A stretch of 64,000 bases of DNA from Streptomyces sp. NRRL S-1022 (GCF_000720135.1 NZ_JOIU01000025.1:59413-123412), one strand, 5' to 3'; positions 16,000 to 24,210 are shown, numbered from the stretch's first letter. Program-made: numbers and translations. The notes: generated from the letters alone by a model not told the origin.

Positions 16000-16542
16000 A
16001 TGCAGGCGGACGAGTTGCTGGTGCTCGTGGCGGGCGGCGACCAGCGGGCCTTCGAGGAGCTGTACGCCTTGGTGTCCGGCCCGGTGTACGGGCTGGTGCG
16101 CCGGGTGGTGCGGGACCCCGCCCAGTCCGAGGAGGTCGCCCAGGAGGTGCTGCTCGAACTGTGGCGCTCCGCCGCCCGGTTCGACCCCGGCCGGGGCAGC
16201 GCCCTGTCCTGGATCCTCACCCTCGCCCACCGCCGCGCCGTCGACCGGGTGCGCAGCGCCCGCGCGGCCGGGGAACGCGAGCAGCGCGAGGCCCTGCGGG
16301 CCGGCGGACCCGCGTTCGACCAGGTCGCCGAGGAGGTCGAGGCCGGCCTGGAACGCGAGTGGGTGCGCCGCTGCCTGAACCGGCTCACGGCCCTGCAACG
16401 CCAGTCCGTGACCCTCGCCTACTACGACGGGTACACCTACCGTGAGGTGGCCGAGCGGCTGTCGCTGCCGCTGGGCACGGTCAAGACGCGGATGCGCGAC
16501 GGGCTCACCCGGCTGCGCCAGTGCCTGGGAGGCGCCGTATGA
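16000..16542 (+). CDS. sigK: ECF RNA polymerase sigma factor, SigK type
   Basis: 180 residues from the ATG at 16000, which has GAGGGGG upstream; an ATG at 15943 would add 19 Gly/Arg-rich residues and is less likely. Region 2 contains DQRAFEELYALVSGPVYGLVRRVVRD, EEVAQEVLLELWRSAARFDP and LSWILTLAHRRAVDRVRS. Region 4 has RLTALQRQSVTLAYYDGYTYREVAERL followed by LGTVKTRMRDGLTRLRQCL. The pattern RDPAQSEEVAQEVLLE is typical of the ECF19 (SigK) group. Its activity is probably held by the overlapping downstream anti-sigma factor (ATGA). The divergent DUF4331 operon is the obvious target to test. Confidence 0.85.
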   Translation: MQADELLVLVAGGDQRAFEELYALVSGPVYGLVRRVVRDPAQSEEVAQEVLLELWRSAARFDPGRGSALSWILTLAHRRAVDRVRSARAAGEREQREALRAGGPAFDQVAEEVEAGLEREWVRRCLNRLTALQRQSVTLAYYDGYTYREVAERLSLPLGTVKTRMRDGLTRLRQCLGGAV

Positions 16543-17387
16543 GCATCCTCGGCAGACTGCCGCGCCGCGAGGACCTGCACTCCCTGGCCGCGCCCTACGC
16601 GCTCGACGCCCTCGAACCGGGCGAGCGGCGCCGCTTCGAGAAGCACCTGGCGGGCTGCGACCGCTGCGCCGCCGAGGTGCGGGACCTGGCCGAGGACGCG
16701 GTCCGGCTCGCCTGGTCCACGGCGGCGCCCGCGCCCGCCGCGCTGCGCGACCGGGTCCTGTCCGCCGTCCGCAGCACCCCGCAGGAGCCGGCACCGGCCC
16801 GCGGCCGGGCGGCCGCGCGGGCGCAGGCGCCCGGCCGGGAGCGCGCACCGCTGCTGCCGCCGCACGTCTGGGGCACCCAGCCGCCGCCGGGACGCGCCCG
16901 CACCTCCCGCAGGCGGCCCCTGTTCGCCCCGTTCGCCACGGTCACCGCCGCCGCGGCCCTCGTCGTGGCCTCCCTCTTCGCGGTCCAGGCGCACCGCACC
17001 GAGGACCGGCTCGCGGCCGAACGGACCCGGGCACGTGAGATCGCCCACGTTCTGGCCGCTCCCGACGCCCGCGCGGCGAGCAGCGAGGACACCCGGGGCC
17101 GCAGTATCGGAGTGATCGCTTCCGCCTCCGAGCGGGAGGCCGTCGTCACCCTCAGCGGATACGGCACCCCGTCCGGTGGACGGGTACACCAGCTCTGGCT
17201 CATGCGTCCCCGGGCACAACCGCGCTCCCTGGGCCTCCTCGCGGGCGACACGCCCCTGGTCGCCAGGGGAGTCGACACCTCCTCGACGTCACTCGCCGTA
17301 ACCGTCGAGCCTGACGGAGGATCAGCACAGCCCACCGGCCAGCCCATTGTCCAACTCACCCTGAAATCGGTCGGATTCGGAGAGTAG
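16539..17387 (+). CDS. rskA: Anti-sigma-K factor, RskA-like
   Basis: 282 residues. The N-terminal anti-sigma domain starts HSLAAPYALDALEPGERRRFEKH and has the zinc-binding pattern H-x3-C-x2-C (KHLAGCDRCAAEV, about residues 36-48). A Pro/Arg-rich linker precedes one membrane helix (about 142-165, FATVTAAAALVVASLFAV), and the outer C-terminal domain (VVTLSGYGTPSGGRVHQLWL, AVTVEPDGGSAQPTGQP) matches RskA. In the family, regulated proteolysis of this protein frees SigK. The start overlaps the sigK stop by 4 bases, so they are co-translated. Confidence 0.88.
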   Translation: MSILGRLPRREDLHSLAAPYALDALEPGERRRFEKHLAGCDRCAAEVRDLAEDAVRLAWSTAAPAPAALRDRVLSAVRSTPQEPAPARGRAAARAQAPGRERAPLLPPHVWGTQPPPGRARTSRRRPLFAPFATVTAAAALVVASLFAVQAHRTEDRLAAERTRAREIAHVLAAPDARAASSEDTRGRSIGVIASASEREAVVTLSGYGTPSGGRVHQLWLMRPRAQPRSLGLLAGDTPLVARGVDTSSTSLAVTVEPDGGSAQPTGQPIVQLTLKSVGFGE

Positions 17388-17513
17388 TCAAAGAGGGATG
17401 GTCAACCCCCTTACAGGGAAGGTGAATCCTGTGGCCGGGATACACGCGTGCCCCGGTGGGGCGATAGGGTTACCCTGCCCGGGCCGGGTGGACTCGTACG
17501 GGTGGGGAGTGAC
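17388..17513 (+). promoter_or_regulatory. Intergenic region before the 89-residue gene
   Basis: This 126-base gap contains GATAGGGTTACCC (around 17464-17476) whose TAGGGT fits the Streptomyces vegetative -10, but no good -35 is visible. GGGGAG lies 4 bases before the next ATG. Confidence 0.3.
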
Positions 17514-17783
17514 ATGGAACAGATAACAGTGCGCAGCAGGGCGAGGGTCCCTGCGATCACCTGCGGGAGCACCGCGACCAGTTCGCGGCTCGACCGCCAT
17601 CTGTCGGTACTGGCCGGTCCGGCCATACCGCAGCGGGAGACGGTCGAGGCGACGTCGCTGATGCGTGAACTGACGGCGCGTGACTCCGTGCACCAGCGCA
17701 GCGACCGGGGCACGCGGATCGGCCGCGTCTCGCTCTTCGCGCCCCTGCGCCGACTGCGCCGTTCGCTGTTCGGCGGTCACTGA
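17514..17783 (+). CDS. Hypothetical protein, 89 residues
   Basis: ATG with GGGGAG upstream. The protein is basic and has no signal peptide or membrane helix: MEQITVRSRARVPAITCG..., then TSSRLDRHLSVLAGPAIPQRETVEATSLMRELTARD and an Arg-rich tail (LFAPLRRLRRSLFGGH) that could be amphipathic. I recognise no domain. Codon usage is normal for the genome. It is transcribed alone, ending at a two-way hairpin. Confidence 0.65.
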   Translation: MEQITVRSRARVPAITCGSTATSSRLDRHLSVLAGPAIPQRETVEATSLMRELTARDSVHQRSDRGTRIGRVSLFAPLRRLRRSLFGGH

Positions 17784-17793
17784 CCGCACCGCA

Positions 17794-17822
17794 GGGCCCC
17801 TGACCCCCGAGCAGGGGCGCCC
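17794..17822. terminator. Bidirectional hairpin terminator
   Basis: GGGCCCCTG pairs with CAGGGG-CGCCC (two-base bulge) between two convergent genes. Confidence 0.55.
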
Positions 17823-17826
17823 GCGC

Positions 17827-19023
17827 TCAGGCCACCACACCGTCCCGGCGCAGTGCTGCGATCTCGTCGTCCGTCATCCCCACGGCACGCAGCAGCGCTC
17901 CGGTGTGCTGCCCGAGTGCGGGCACATCGCCCATCCGCGCCTCGTCCCCGCCCGGCAGCGTGAGGGGAGGCAGCAGCGCCTTCAGCGGCCCCACCGGTGA
18001 ACCCACCTGACGCCACCGGTCCCGGGCCGCCAGCTGCGGATGCTCCGCCAGCTCGTGCAGATCCCGCAGCCGCGCACAGGCGATGCCCGCCTTCTCCAGC
18101 CGGGCCAGCGCCTCGTCGGCCGTCAGCACCGCCAGCGCCCCGGCGACCAGGGCGTCCGTCCGCTCCCGGTGCGCCACCCGCGCGGCATTCGTCGCGTACG
18201 CCGGGTCCGTGCCCAGTTCCGGGCGGCCCATGACCTGCTCGGCCAGCCGCCGCCACTCGCGGTCGTTCTGCACCGACAGCAGCACCCGCCCGCCGTCCGC
18301 GGTCGGATAGGCGTCGTACGGCGCGATCACCGCGTGCGCCAGGCCGGTGCGGGCCGGCGGTTCGCCGCCGTGCAGCGCGTGGTGCAGCGGATGGCCCATC
18401 CACTCGGCGAGCGCCTCCAGCATGGACACCTCCACCGGCCCGCCCCGCCCGGTCGTGCCGCGCCGCACGAGCGCGGCCAGCACACCGGAGAACGCGTACA
18501 TGGCCGCCGCGATGTCCGCCGCCGGGATGCCCGCCTTCACCGGCTGCTCCGGCGTCCCGGTCACCGACACCAGCCCCGCCTCGCACTGCACGAGCATGTC
18601 GTACGCCCGCTTGTCCGAGTACGGCCCCGAGCCGCCGTAGCCCGAGATGTCCACGGCGATCAGCCGGGGGTGCCGGGCGCACAGGGTGGCCGCGTCCAGG
18701 CCGAGCCGGGCCGCGGCGCCGTGCGCCAGGTTCTGCACGAACACGTCCGCGTCCGCCACCAGCCGCCGTACGGCCTCCAGGCCACGCGGGTCCTTCAGGT
18801 CCAGCGCGAGGGACTCCTTGCCCCGGTTGCACCACACGAAGTGCGAGGCCAGACCGCGGGCCGCCGTGTCGTAGCCGCGTGCGAAGTCACCGCCGTCGAC
18901 CCGCTCCACCTTGATGACGCGGGCGCCCAGATCGGCGAGCTGCCGGGTCGCGAAGGGCGCGGACACGGCCTGCTCGACGGCGACGACGGTGATGCCCTCC
19001 AGGGGCAGCGGGAGGTGATCCAT
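17827..19023 (-). CDS. Class III (CaiB/BaiF, family III) acyl-CoA transferase
   Basis: 398 residues, full length. N-terminal LEGITVVAVEQAVSAPFATRQLADLGARVIKVE is the family start. The catalytic Asp is expected in SDKRAYDMLVQCEAGL. GRGGPVEVSMLEALAEWMG and the CoA-binding GNRGKESLALDLK-like segment (CNRGKESLALDLKDPRG) are also present. It moves CoA between organic acids, but the acid partner cannot be read from sequence. It is followed upstream by an exporter operon with a 47-base gap and may be its own transcription unit. Confidence 0.88.
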   Translation of the reverse strand: MDHLPLPLEGITVVAVEQAVSAPFATRQLADLGARVIKVERVDGGDFARGYDTAARGLASHFVWCNRGKESLALDLKDPRGLEAVRRLVADADVFVQNLAHGAAARLGLDAATLCARHPRLIAVDISGYGGSGPYSDKRAYDMLVQCEAGLVSVTGTPEQPVKAGIPAADIAAAMYAFSGVLAALVRRGTTGRGGPVEVSMLEALAEWMGHPLHHALHGGEPPARTGLAHAVIAPYDAYPTADGGRVLLSVQNDREWRRLAEQVMGRPELGTDPAYATNAARVAHRERTDALVAGALAVLTADEALARLEKAGIACARLRDLHELAEHPQLAARDRWRQVGSPVGPLKALLPPLTLPGGDEARMGDVPALGQHTGALLRAVGMTDDEIAALRRDGVVA

Positions 19024-19070
19024 GGGGTGGATGATCTCCCCTGACCGGCGGCTTTGTCAGCAGTGCGGGT

Positions 19071-19850
19071 TCACTCGGCCCGTGCGTACCTGCCCACCGC
19101 GAGCGGCAGGAACAGGGCGATCAGGGCCAGGCTCCACAGCAGCGACCCGGCGACCGGGTGGGCCACCGGCCAGGCGGCGCCCTCCGGGACGGGCGCGTTG
19201 CCGAAGAGGTCGCGCAGGGCGGTGGTCACCGCGCTGATCGGGTTCCACTCGGCGAGCGCGCGCAGCCAGCCCGGCAGGCCGTCCGTCGGGATGTACGCGT
19301 TCGACAGCAGCGGCAGCACGAAGGAGGAGGCGCCGAGCTGTCCGGCGGCGTCCTCGCTGCGGGACAGCAGGCCCAGGAGGATCCCGGCGCAGGTGCAGGC
19401 GAACCGGAAGAGCAGCAGCAGCCCCACCGCCCCGACGGCCCCGGCGAGCGACCCCTCGATCCGCCAGCCCACCGCGAGCGCGGTCAGCAGCAGCGGCACC
19501 GTCCCGGCGGCCGTGACGACGAGGTCCGCGACGGCCTGCCCGAGGGGAACGGCGGACCGGCTCACCGGCATCGTGCGGAACCGGTCCATGACGCCCCGGT
19601 GGGTGTCCTGGGCGGCCTGGAACATGCCGGTCATCAGCCCGCCGGCGGCCGTCGCGGCGAGCAGCCCGGGCACCAGGAAGGAGCGGTACTCGCGGCCGGG
19701 CATCGCCAGCGCGCTGCCGAAGACGTAGCCGAAGAAGAGCAGCATGTTGACCGGCATCAGCTGGGTCAGGACCGCCAGTCCCGGGTTGTTGCGGACCCGG
19801 CGCAGCTGCCGGCCCGTCATCGCCAGTCCGTCGTACGCGAACGCGCTCAT
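19071..19850 (-). CDS. ABC-2 type transporter permease (DrrB-like)
   Basis: 259 residues with six predicted membrane segments. The signature area SFLVPGLLAATAAGGLMTGMFQAA and PLLSNAYIPTDGLPGWLRAL followed by NPISAVTTALRDLFG is the ABC-2 motif of the daunorubicin-resistance group. It forms the membrane half of an exporter with the ATPase encoded just upstream; the genes overlap by 4 bases (ATGA). The exported compound is unknown. Confidence 0.88.
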   Translation of the reverse strand: MSAFAYDGLAMTGRQLRRVRNNPGLAVLTQLMPVNMLLFFGYVFGSALAMPGREYRSFLVPGLLAATAAGGLMTGMFQAAQDTHRGVMDRFRTMPVSRSAVPLGQAVADLVVTAAGTVPLLLTALAVGWRIEGSLAGAVGAVGLLLLFRFACTCAGILLGLLSRSEDAAGQLGASSFVLPLLSNAYIPTDGLPGWLRALAEWNPISAVTTALRDLFGNAPVPEGAAWPVAHPVAGSLLWSLALIALFLPLAVGRYARAE

Positions 19851-20803
19851 GCGGCAAGCTCCTCTGTGTCGGCGGACTCACCGGTGAGCCGCAGGAAGAC
19901 GTCGTCGAGGGTGGGCGGCCGGATGCCCGCGTCCAGCAACGGCACGCCGGCCGCGTCCAGTTCGCGCACCAGGCGGGGCAGGGTGAGCGTCGGGTCGGTG
20001 GTGACCGCGCCGACCGCGTTCCGCTCGCGGTCGCACACCGGCTCCCGGCCGGTGAGCCGGTCGAGCACGGCCGCCGCCCGCGCCAGCGCGCCGGCGTCCG
20101 CGACCACCGCCTCCACCTGCGAGCCGACGAGCGCCTTGAGCGTGGCGGGCGAGCCGGTGTGGGCGACCCGGCCCCGGTCCACCAGGGCGATGTCGTCGGC
20201 GAGCTGGTCGGCCTCCTCCAGGTACTGCGTGGTCAGCAGCACCGTCGTGCCGTCCGCCGTCAGCTCGCGCACGGCCTGCCAGATGCGGGCGCGGCTGGCC
20301 GGGTCGAGTCCGGTGGTCGGCTCGTCCAGGAAGAGCACGTCGGGACGGCGGACCAGGCTCGCGGCCAGGTCCAGCCTGCGCCGCATCCCGCCGGAGTACG
20401 CCGACGCCCTCCGGTCCGCCGCCTCGGTCAGGCCGAAGCGCTCCAGCAGCTCGTCGGCCCGGGCGGCCGGCCCGCGCACCCGGTGCAGCCGGGCGAACAG
20501 CCGCAGGTTCTCCCGGCCGGTGAGGTCCCCGTCGACCGAGGCGTACTGCCCGGTGACGCCGATCCGGCGGCGCACGGCCGCGGCCTCCCGCACGAGGTCG
20601 TGCCCGGCGATCCGCGCCGAGCCGCCGTCCGGGCGCAGCAGCGTGGTCAGCAGCCGCACCGCGGTCGTCTTCCCCGCCCCGTTCGGCCCCAGCAGCCCGC
20701 AGACCGTGCCCTCGGCGACGGCCAGATCCAGCCCGCGCAGGGCGGGCACAGCGCCGAAGCGTTTCTCCAGACCCTCACTAAGTACAGCGTACGTAGTAGT
20801 CAT
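19847..20803 (-). CDS. ABC exporter ATPase (DrrA-like)
   Basis: 318 residues. Walker A GPNGAGKTT (about residue 37), Q-loop VTGQYAS, signature YSGGMRRRLDLA, Walker B VLFLDEPTTGLDP and a downstream His switch region (LLTTQYLEEADQL) are intact. The C-terminal extension (about 225-318) with GREPVCDRERNAVG and RPPTLDDVFLRLTGES is typical of DrrA-type drug exporters. The ATG at 20803 is used; codons 3-8 lie inside an operator palindrome, so repressor binding would sit directly on the start of the gene. The divergent TetR gene is the probable regulator. Confidence 0.9.
   Translation of the reverse strand: MTTTYAVLSEGLEKRFGAVPALRGLDLAVAEGTVCGLLGPNGAGKTTAVRLLTTLLRPDGGSARIAGHDLVREAAAVRRRIGVTGQYASVDGDLTGRENLRLFARLHRVRGPAARADELLERFGLTEAADRRASAYSGGMRRRLDLAASLVRRPDVLFLDEPTTGLDPASRARIWQAVRELTADGTTVLLTTQYLEEADQLADDIALVDRGRVAHTGSPATLKALVGSQVEAVVADAGALARAAAVLDRLTGREPVCDRERNAVGAVTTDPTLTLPRLVRELDAAGVPLLDAGIRPPTLDDVFLRLTGESADTEELAA
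20779..20795 (-). promoter_or_regulatory. Operator palindrome OL, inside the 5' end of the exporter ATPase gene
   Basis: On the minus strand this is TACGTACGCTGTACTTA, arms of 7 bases around GCT with one mismatch. It matches the OR site at 16 of 17 bases in inverted orientation and covers codons 3-8 of the ATPase gene. Confidence 0.65.
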
Positions 20804-20821
20804 GCCGGGACCATACCGCAC

Positions 20822-20838
20822 TACGTACGCTGTACGTA
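20822..20838 (+). promoter_or_regulatory. Operator palindrome OR, upstream of the TetR gene
   Basis: TACGTACGCTGTACGTA has perfect 7-base arms around a 3-base centre. It lies between the divergent exporter and TetR starts and is the likely autoregulatory site. Confidence 0.7.
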
Positions 20839-20865
20839 ACTAGGATGGTGGTCGAGGTGATGTCG

Positions 20866-21576
20866 ATGGCAGTCCGAGGGGCCGTCCCCGAAGTGATCTG
20901 GGCGCGCCCCGAGCGCACCGGCCGGGGCCCGCGACCGGCGTACACGCGGGACGACATCGCCGCCGCCGCGGTCCGGATCGCCGACGCGCAGGGGCTCGAC
21001 GCGGTGTCGATGCGGCACGTCGCGGCCGAACTGGGCTGCGGCACCATGTCGCTGTACAACTACGTCCCCCGCAAGGAGGACCTGTACGAGCTGATGGTGG
21101 ACGCGGTCAGCGCGGAGCACGCCGCGTGGGAGCCGAGCGGGGACTGGCGGGCCGACATGCGCCGCGTGGCCGGGCAGACGCGTGAGCTGATGCACCGGCA
21201 TCCCTGGCTGCCGCGCCTGATGTCCCCCGTGTACGGCTTCAGCCCGAACGCCCTGCGCTACCTGGAGCACTGCCTGGCCTGCCTGGACCCGCTGGACGAG
21301 GCCTACGGCACCAAGCTGGAGCTGCTCGCGATGCTCAACGGCGTCGTGACGACGTACGTCCGCAACGAACTCGACACCGCTGAGCGGGCCCGTGCCCTGC
21401 CGTGGTCGCAGGACGAGGAGAACGCGGTCCGCATCGCCTACCTGGGCCGCCGGATCGCCTCCGGCGCCTACCCGCGCATGGCGGCGGCGTTCGCCGAGGA
21501 CCCGGGGCCGATCGATCTGGAGGCGGTCTTCGAACGGGCGGTGGGGCGGGTCATCGACGCGTTCGCGCCGCGCTGA
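20866..21576 (+). CDS. TetR family repressor with TetR_C-type domain, probable regulator of the divergent exporter
   Basis: 236 residues. The DNA-binding part (TRDDIAAAAVRIADAQGLDAVSMRHVAAELGCGTMSLYNYVPRKEDLYELMVDAV) sits at about residues 25-80 after a basic, Pro-rich lead, as in the TetR/VarR/ActR-like group that controls drug efflux. The C-terminal part is the ligand domain. I chose the ATG at 20866 because GAGG lies 8 bases upstream; the ATG at 20845 lies almost on the operator with no ribosome binding site. The two palindromes in the divergent gap mark it as the local repressor. Confidence 0.85.
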   Translation: MAVRGAVPEVIWARPERTGRGPRPAYTRDDIAAAAVRIADAQGLDAVSMRHVAAELGCGTMSLYNYVPRKEDLYELMVDAVSAEHAAWEPSGDWRADMRRVAGQTRELMHRHPWLPRLMSPVYGFSPNALRYLEHCLACLDPLDEAYGTKLELLAMLNGVVTTYVRNELDTAERARALPWSQDEENAVRIAYLGRRIASGAYPRMAAAFAEDPGPIDLEAVFERAVGRVIDAFAPR

Positions 21577-21629
21577 CCGGGCACCCGCGAGAGCGGCCTT
21601 TCCCTCACCGACAAGGAGTGGCGGAGCCG

Positions 21630-22166
21630 GTGGACCACGAGCGCGTTCGGCGCCAACTCGACATGATCGCAGGGGTTCTGGAGGCCGCCCGGGCCGCCGG
21701 CGTCCCGCTCTGGCTGCGCGGCGGCTGGGCCATGGACTTCTTCCTGGGCGAGGTCACCCGGGAGCACGGGGACATCGACTGGTTCGCCTGGGCGAAGGAC
21801 GCGGCACCGCTCGCGGGCATCCTGGTCCGGCTGGGCCACACCCCGGTGCCCGGGCCGCCCGCCGGCCTCCAGCTGGACTTCGTGAAGGACGGCCTGGAGA
21901 GCAGCTTCACCCTCGTCGACACGGACGCGGCGGGCCGGGTGACCGTCGCCGGCGGCCCCTGGGCGGGCACGCCCTGGCCGGACGGGCTGCTCGGCACGGA
22001 GCCGGGCCGCATCGGCGCGCTGGAGGCGCCCATCGTCGATCCGCGCGTCCAGATCGAGATCAAGCGCATGATGCCGGTCTGGGACCCCTCCCGGCCCCGC
22101 CGGGCCAAGGACGCCGAGGACATCGCCCGGCTGGAGGCCGCGCTGCGCCGGGGGACGGCGGGCTAG
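21630..22166 (+). CDS. Aminoglycoside-adenylyltransferase-like nucleotidyltransferase
   Basis: 178 residues from GTG (AAGGAG 11 bases upstream). LWLRGGWAMDFFLGEVTREHGDIDWFAW is the G-G-W-A-x-D...R-x-H-x-D-I-D pattern of the small nucleotidyltransferase family that includes ANT(2'')-Ia and Lin proteins. C-terminal RAKDAEDIARLEAAL is also family-typical. It may transfer a nucleotide to a small molecule, but chromosomal copies in streptomycetes are seldom shown to give resistance. The stop overlaps the convergent ISP gene. Confidence 0.75.
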   Translation: MDHERVRRQLDMIAGVLEAARAAGVPLWLRGGWAMDFFLGEVTREHGDIDWFAWAKDAAPLAGILVRLGHTPVPGPPAGLQLDFVKDGLESSFTLVDTDAAGRVTVAGGPWAGTPWPDGLLGTEPGRIGALEAPIVDPRVQIEIKRMMPVWDPSRPRRAKDAEDIARLEAALRRGTAG

Positions 22167-23317
22167 AGCAGCGCGAACTGCCCGTCCGGACCCTCCTCGA
22201 GGTGGTCGAGGACCGAGGCGGGGCGGCGGGACGGCTCCGGCACCGGCAGGACGCCCGCCCGCCGCAGGTCGGCCGCCGTGACCGGTGCCGTCACCTCCGA
22301 CCCGGCCCGCGGCGCCCGCGCGTCCGCCAGCAGGGCGAGGACCGTGATCAGCTCCAGCAGCTCCGAGGTCCACGCCTGCGGCCAGGCCGCCGGGCGGATC
22401 GCGGCCAGGGTGCCCGGCTCGGCCGGTGCGGTGCGGGCCGCGAACCAGCTCTCCAGGACCCGGGCCCCGGCCACCTCGTAGTCCCAGGCCTCGGGCGGGA
22501 CGGGCGAGACACGGCCCTCGTCCAGGTACAGGGACTCCTCGTCCCGGTCGTAGCGCAGGCCGACGGGCCGGCTCGGCAGGGGCGCGCGGACGTACGGGCG
22601 CCGGCCGCCGGGCAGCTTGGGGCGCTCGCCGTCGCGGAGCATCAGCCACAGCGTCCGGCGGCCCTCGTCCACGCCGGCCGCCCACAGGACAGGGTCCTCG
22701 GTGAGCGGGACGGTGAGGTCGGGGCGGACCGCCGCCAGGATCCAGGCCAGCACGTCGGACGCCGAGGGGCGGGCGCCCAGCCGCGCCGACAGATGGTCCA
22801 GCAGGCCGGGGGCCAGGTTGGGCTCCGTGCCGCCGGGGCGGCGGTACAGCGGGCGGACGCGGCCGGAGCGCAGCACCGGCGGGTGCGAGGTCGCCAGCAG
22901 CGGGTTGTCGGCGTCGCCCGTCTCCACGGTGAACACCTGCCGGGCGTCCGCCACCCGCCACAGCTCCGGACGGGCCGCGTCCAGCAGCCGGTGGTCCGGG
23001 ATCAGCCACTGCTCGTCGAAGGCGGCGGCCAGGACCCGCACCGGCTCCGCACAGGGCCCCTCGGCACGCGAGAGCCGCTCCGTACCGGTGGACTGCCCGG
23101 GCAGCTGCGCCACCGCCGACCGGAGCGTACGGGCGCGGGTCGCCTCGAACAGGCGCTCCCGGTCCGGTCCCTCGGCCCTCAGCAGGGCGTCCCAGCGGGC
23201 CCTGAGCGAGGCCGCGTCGGGTGCCAGCGGCCAGGCGCGGCCCGGCCGCAACGGTGCAACGGACCACGGCATGAGGTCCGCCAGCGGCGGAGCGTCGTCG
23301 TGCGTCACGTCGGGCAT
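22163..23317 (-). CDS. Orphan type ISP restriction/modification enzyme C-terminal (specificity) domain protein
   Basis: 384 residues from ATG 23317. The whole protein (ADLMPWSVAPLRPGRAWPLA, FDEQWLIPDHRLLDAARPELW, QVFTVETG, LRSGRVRPLYR, DHLSARLG, DVLAWILAAV, VPLTEDPVLW) matches the target-recognition/C-terminal portion of type ISP (LlaBIII-like) restriction enzymes, and Streptomyces genomes label it that way. No helicase, nuclease or methyltransferase domain and no such genes are nearby. AlphaFold-type fold comparison would be needed to tell whether it still binds DNA. It converges with the nucleotidyltransferase gene by 4 bases. Confidence 0.72.
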   Translation of the reverse strand: MPDVTHDDAPPLADLMPWSVAPLRPGRAWPLAPDAASLRARWDALLRAEGPDRERLFEATRARTLRSAVAQLPGQSTGTERLSRAEGPCAEPVRVLAAAFDEQWLIPDHRLLDAARPELWRVADARQVFTVETGDADNPLLATSHPPVLRSGRVRPLYRRPGGTEPNLAPGLLDHLSARLGARPSASDVLAWILAAVRPDLTVPLTEDPVLWAAGVDEGRRTLWLMLRDGERPKLPGGRRPYVRAPLPSRPVGLRYDRDEESLYLDEGRVSPVPPEAWDYEVAGARVLESWFAARTAPAEPGTLAAIRPAAWPQAWTSELLELITVLALLADARAPRAGSEVTAPVTAADLRRAGVLPVPEPSRRPASVLDHLEEGPDGQFALL

Positions 23318-23417
23318 GGTACGGCAGCGCCCCGAAGGGCCGCGGGGAACCGCGCGACCGGCCGCGACGGGTCCCGCGGCAGGCCGCCGGCCCCGCCCGG
23401 CCGGACCGGCGGAGCGC

Positions 23418-24164
23418 TCACGCGTCCAGGGTGACCGTGAACGAGAAGCGGTCCCCCCGGTAGTGGATGACCGCCACGTCCAGCACCCGTCCATCGGTGT
23501 CGTACGTCACGCCCGTGTAGTGCAGGATCGGGCTGAGCAACGGGACTTCGAGCAGCCGGGCCGTCTCCGGGTCGGCGAGCCGGGCCTCCACGGTGTCCGT
23601 GATCCGGCTGATGTCCGCCTTCACCAGGTCCCGCAGTACCTTGGTCATCGGCCAGCGGACCAGGTCCTCCGGGTCGATGTGCTCGGCCAGTTCGGGACGG
23701 ATGTGGTTGACGGCGTGGTTGGTCGGCTCGCCGGTCTTCTCGTCGCTGCGCAGGCGGTGGTACGCCGCCACCTCCGCGAGGTCCGGGAAGTGCTCGGCGA
23801 GCCCGGCCGGCACCGGCACCCGGCCGTGGCCGAGCAGTTCGGTCGTCATCCCGGACTGCTGGGCCACGATCGCGTCCACCGAGCCGAGCAGCCGGACCGG
23901 GGCGCCGCGCCGGACGTCGGGTTCGATGAACGTGCCGCGCCGCCGGTGCCGGCTGATCAGGCCCTCGTCCTCCAGCTCCTTCAGGGCCTGCCGCATGGTC
24001 AGCACGCTCACCCCGTAGTGCTCGGCCAGTTGTTCCTCGGTGGGCAGGCGCAGCGGGTCCCGGGGCGAGCGGCCCAGTATCGAGGCGCGCAGCGACTGCG
24101 ACACCTGGTACCACAGCGGCAGCTTGCGGTTCAGGACGATCGAATCCGGAGCGAAGGAGGTCAC
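23418..24164 (-). CDS. GntR family regulator with UTRA domain (HutC subfamily), probable hmgA regulator
   Basis: 248 residues. The winged helix (LPLWYQVSQSLRASILGRS, LPTEEQLAEHYGVSVLTMRQALKELEDEGLISRHRRRGTFI) occupies residues 15-80 and the UTRA ligand domain follows (residues 95-245; YHRLRSDEKTGEPTNHAVNHI, LHYTGVTYDTDGRVLDVAVIHYRGDRF). It lies 46 bases downstream of hmgA on the same strand, so it is likely co-transcribed and autoregulated through the hmgA promoter palindrome. The ligand could be homogentisate or a tyrosine breakdown product (inference). Confidence 0.85.
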   Translation of the reverse strand: MTSFAPDSIVLNRKLPLWYQVSQSLRASILGRSPRDPLRLPTEEQLAEHYGVSVLTMRQALKELEDEGLISRHRRRGTFIEPDVRRGAPVRLLGSVDAIVAQQSGMTTELLGHGRVPVPAGLAEHFPDLAEVAAYHRLRSDEKTGEPTNHAVNHIRPELAEHIDPEDLVRWPMTKVLRDLVKADISRITDTVEARLADPETARLLEVPLLSPILHYTGVTYDTDGRVLDVAVIHYRGDRFSFTVTLDA

Positions 24165-24210
24165 GCGGCTATCCGTACCTGGCGGAGAACGTTCGGCGCA
24201 ACGGTGGCGG

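Noticed and set aside
20845..20866. ATG at 20845 as TetR start
   Set aside because: It is 7 bases from the operator and has no ribosome binding site; ATG 20866 has GAGG at 8 bases.
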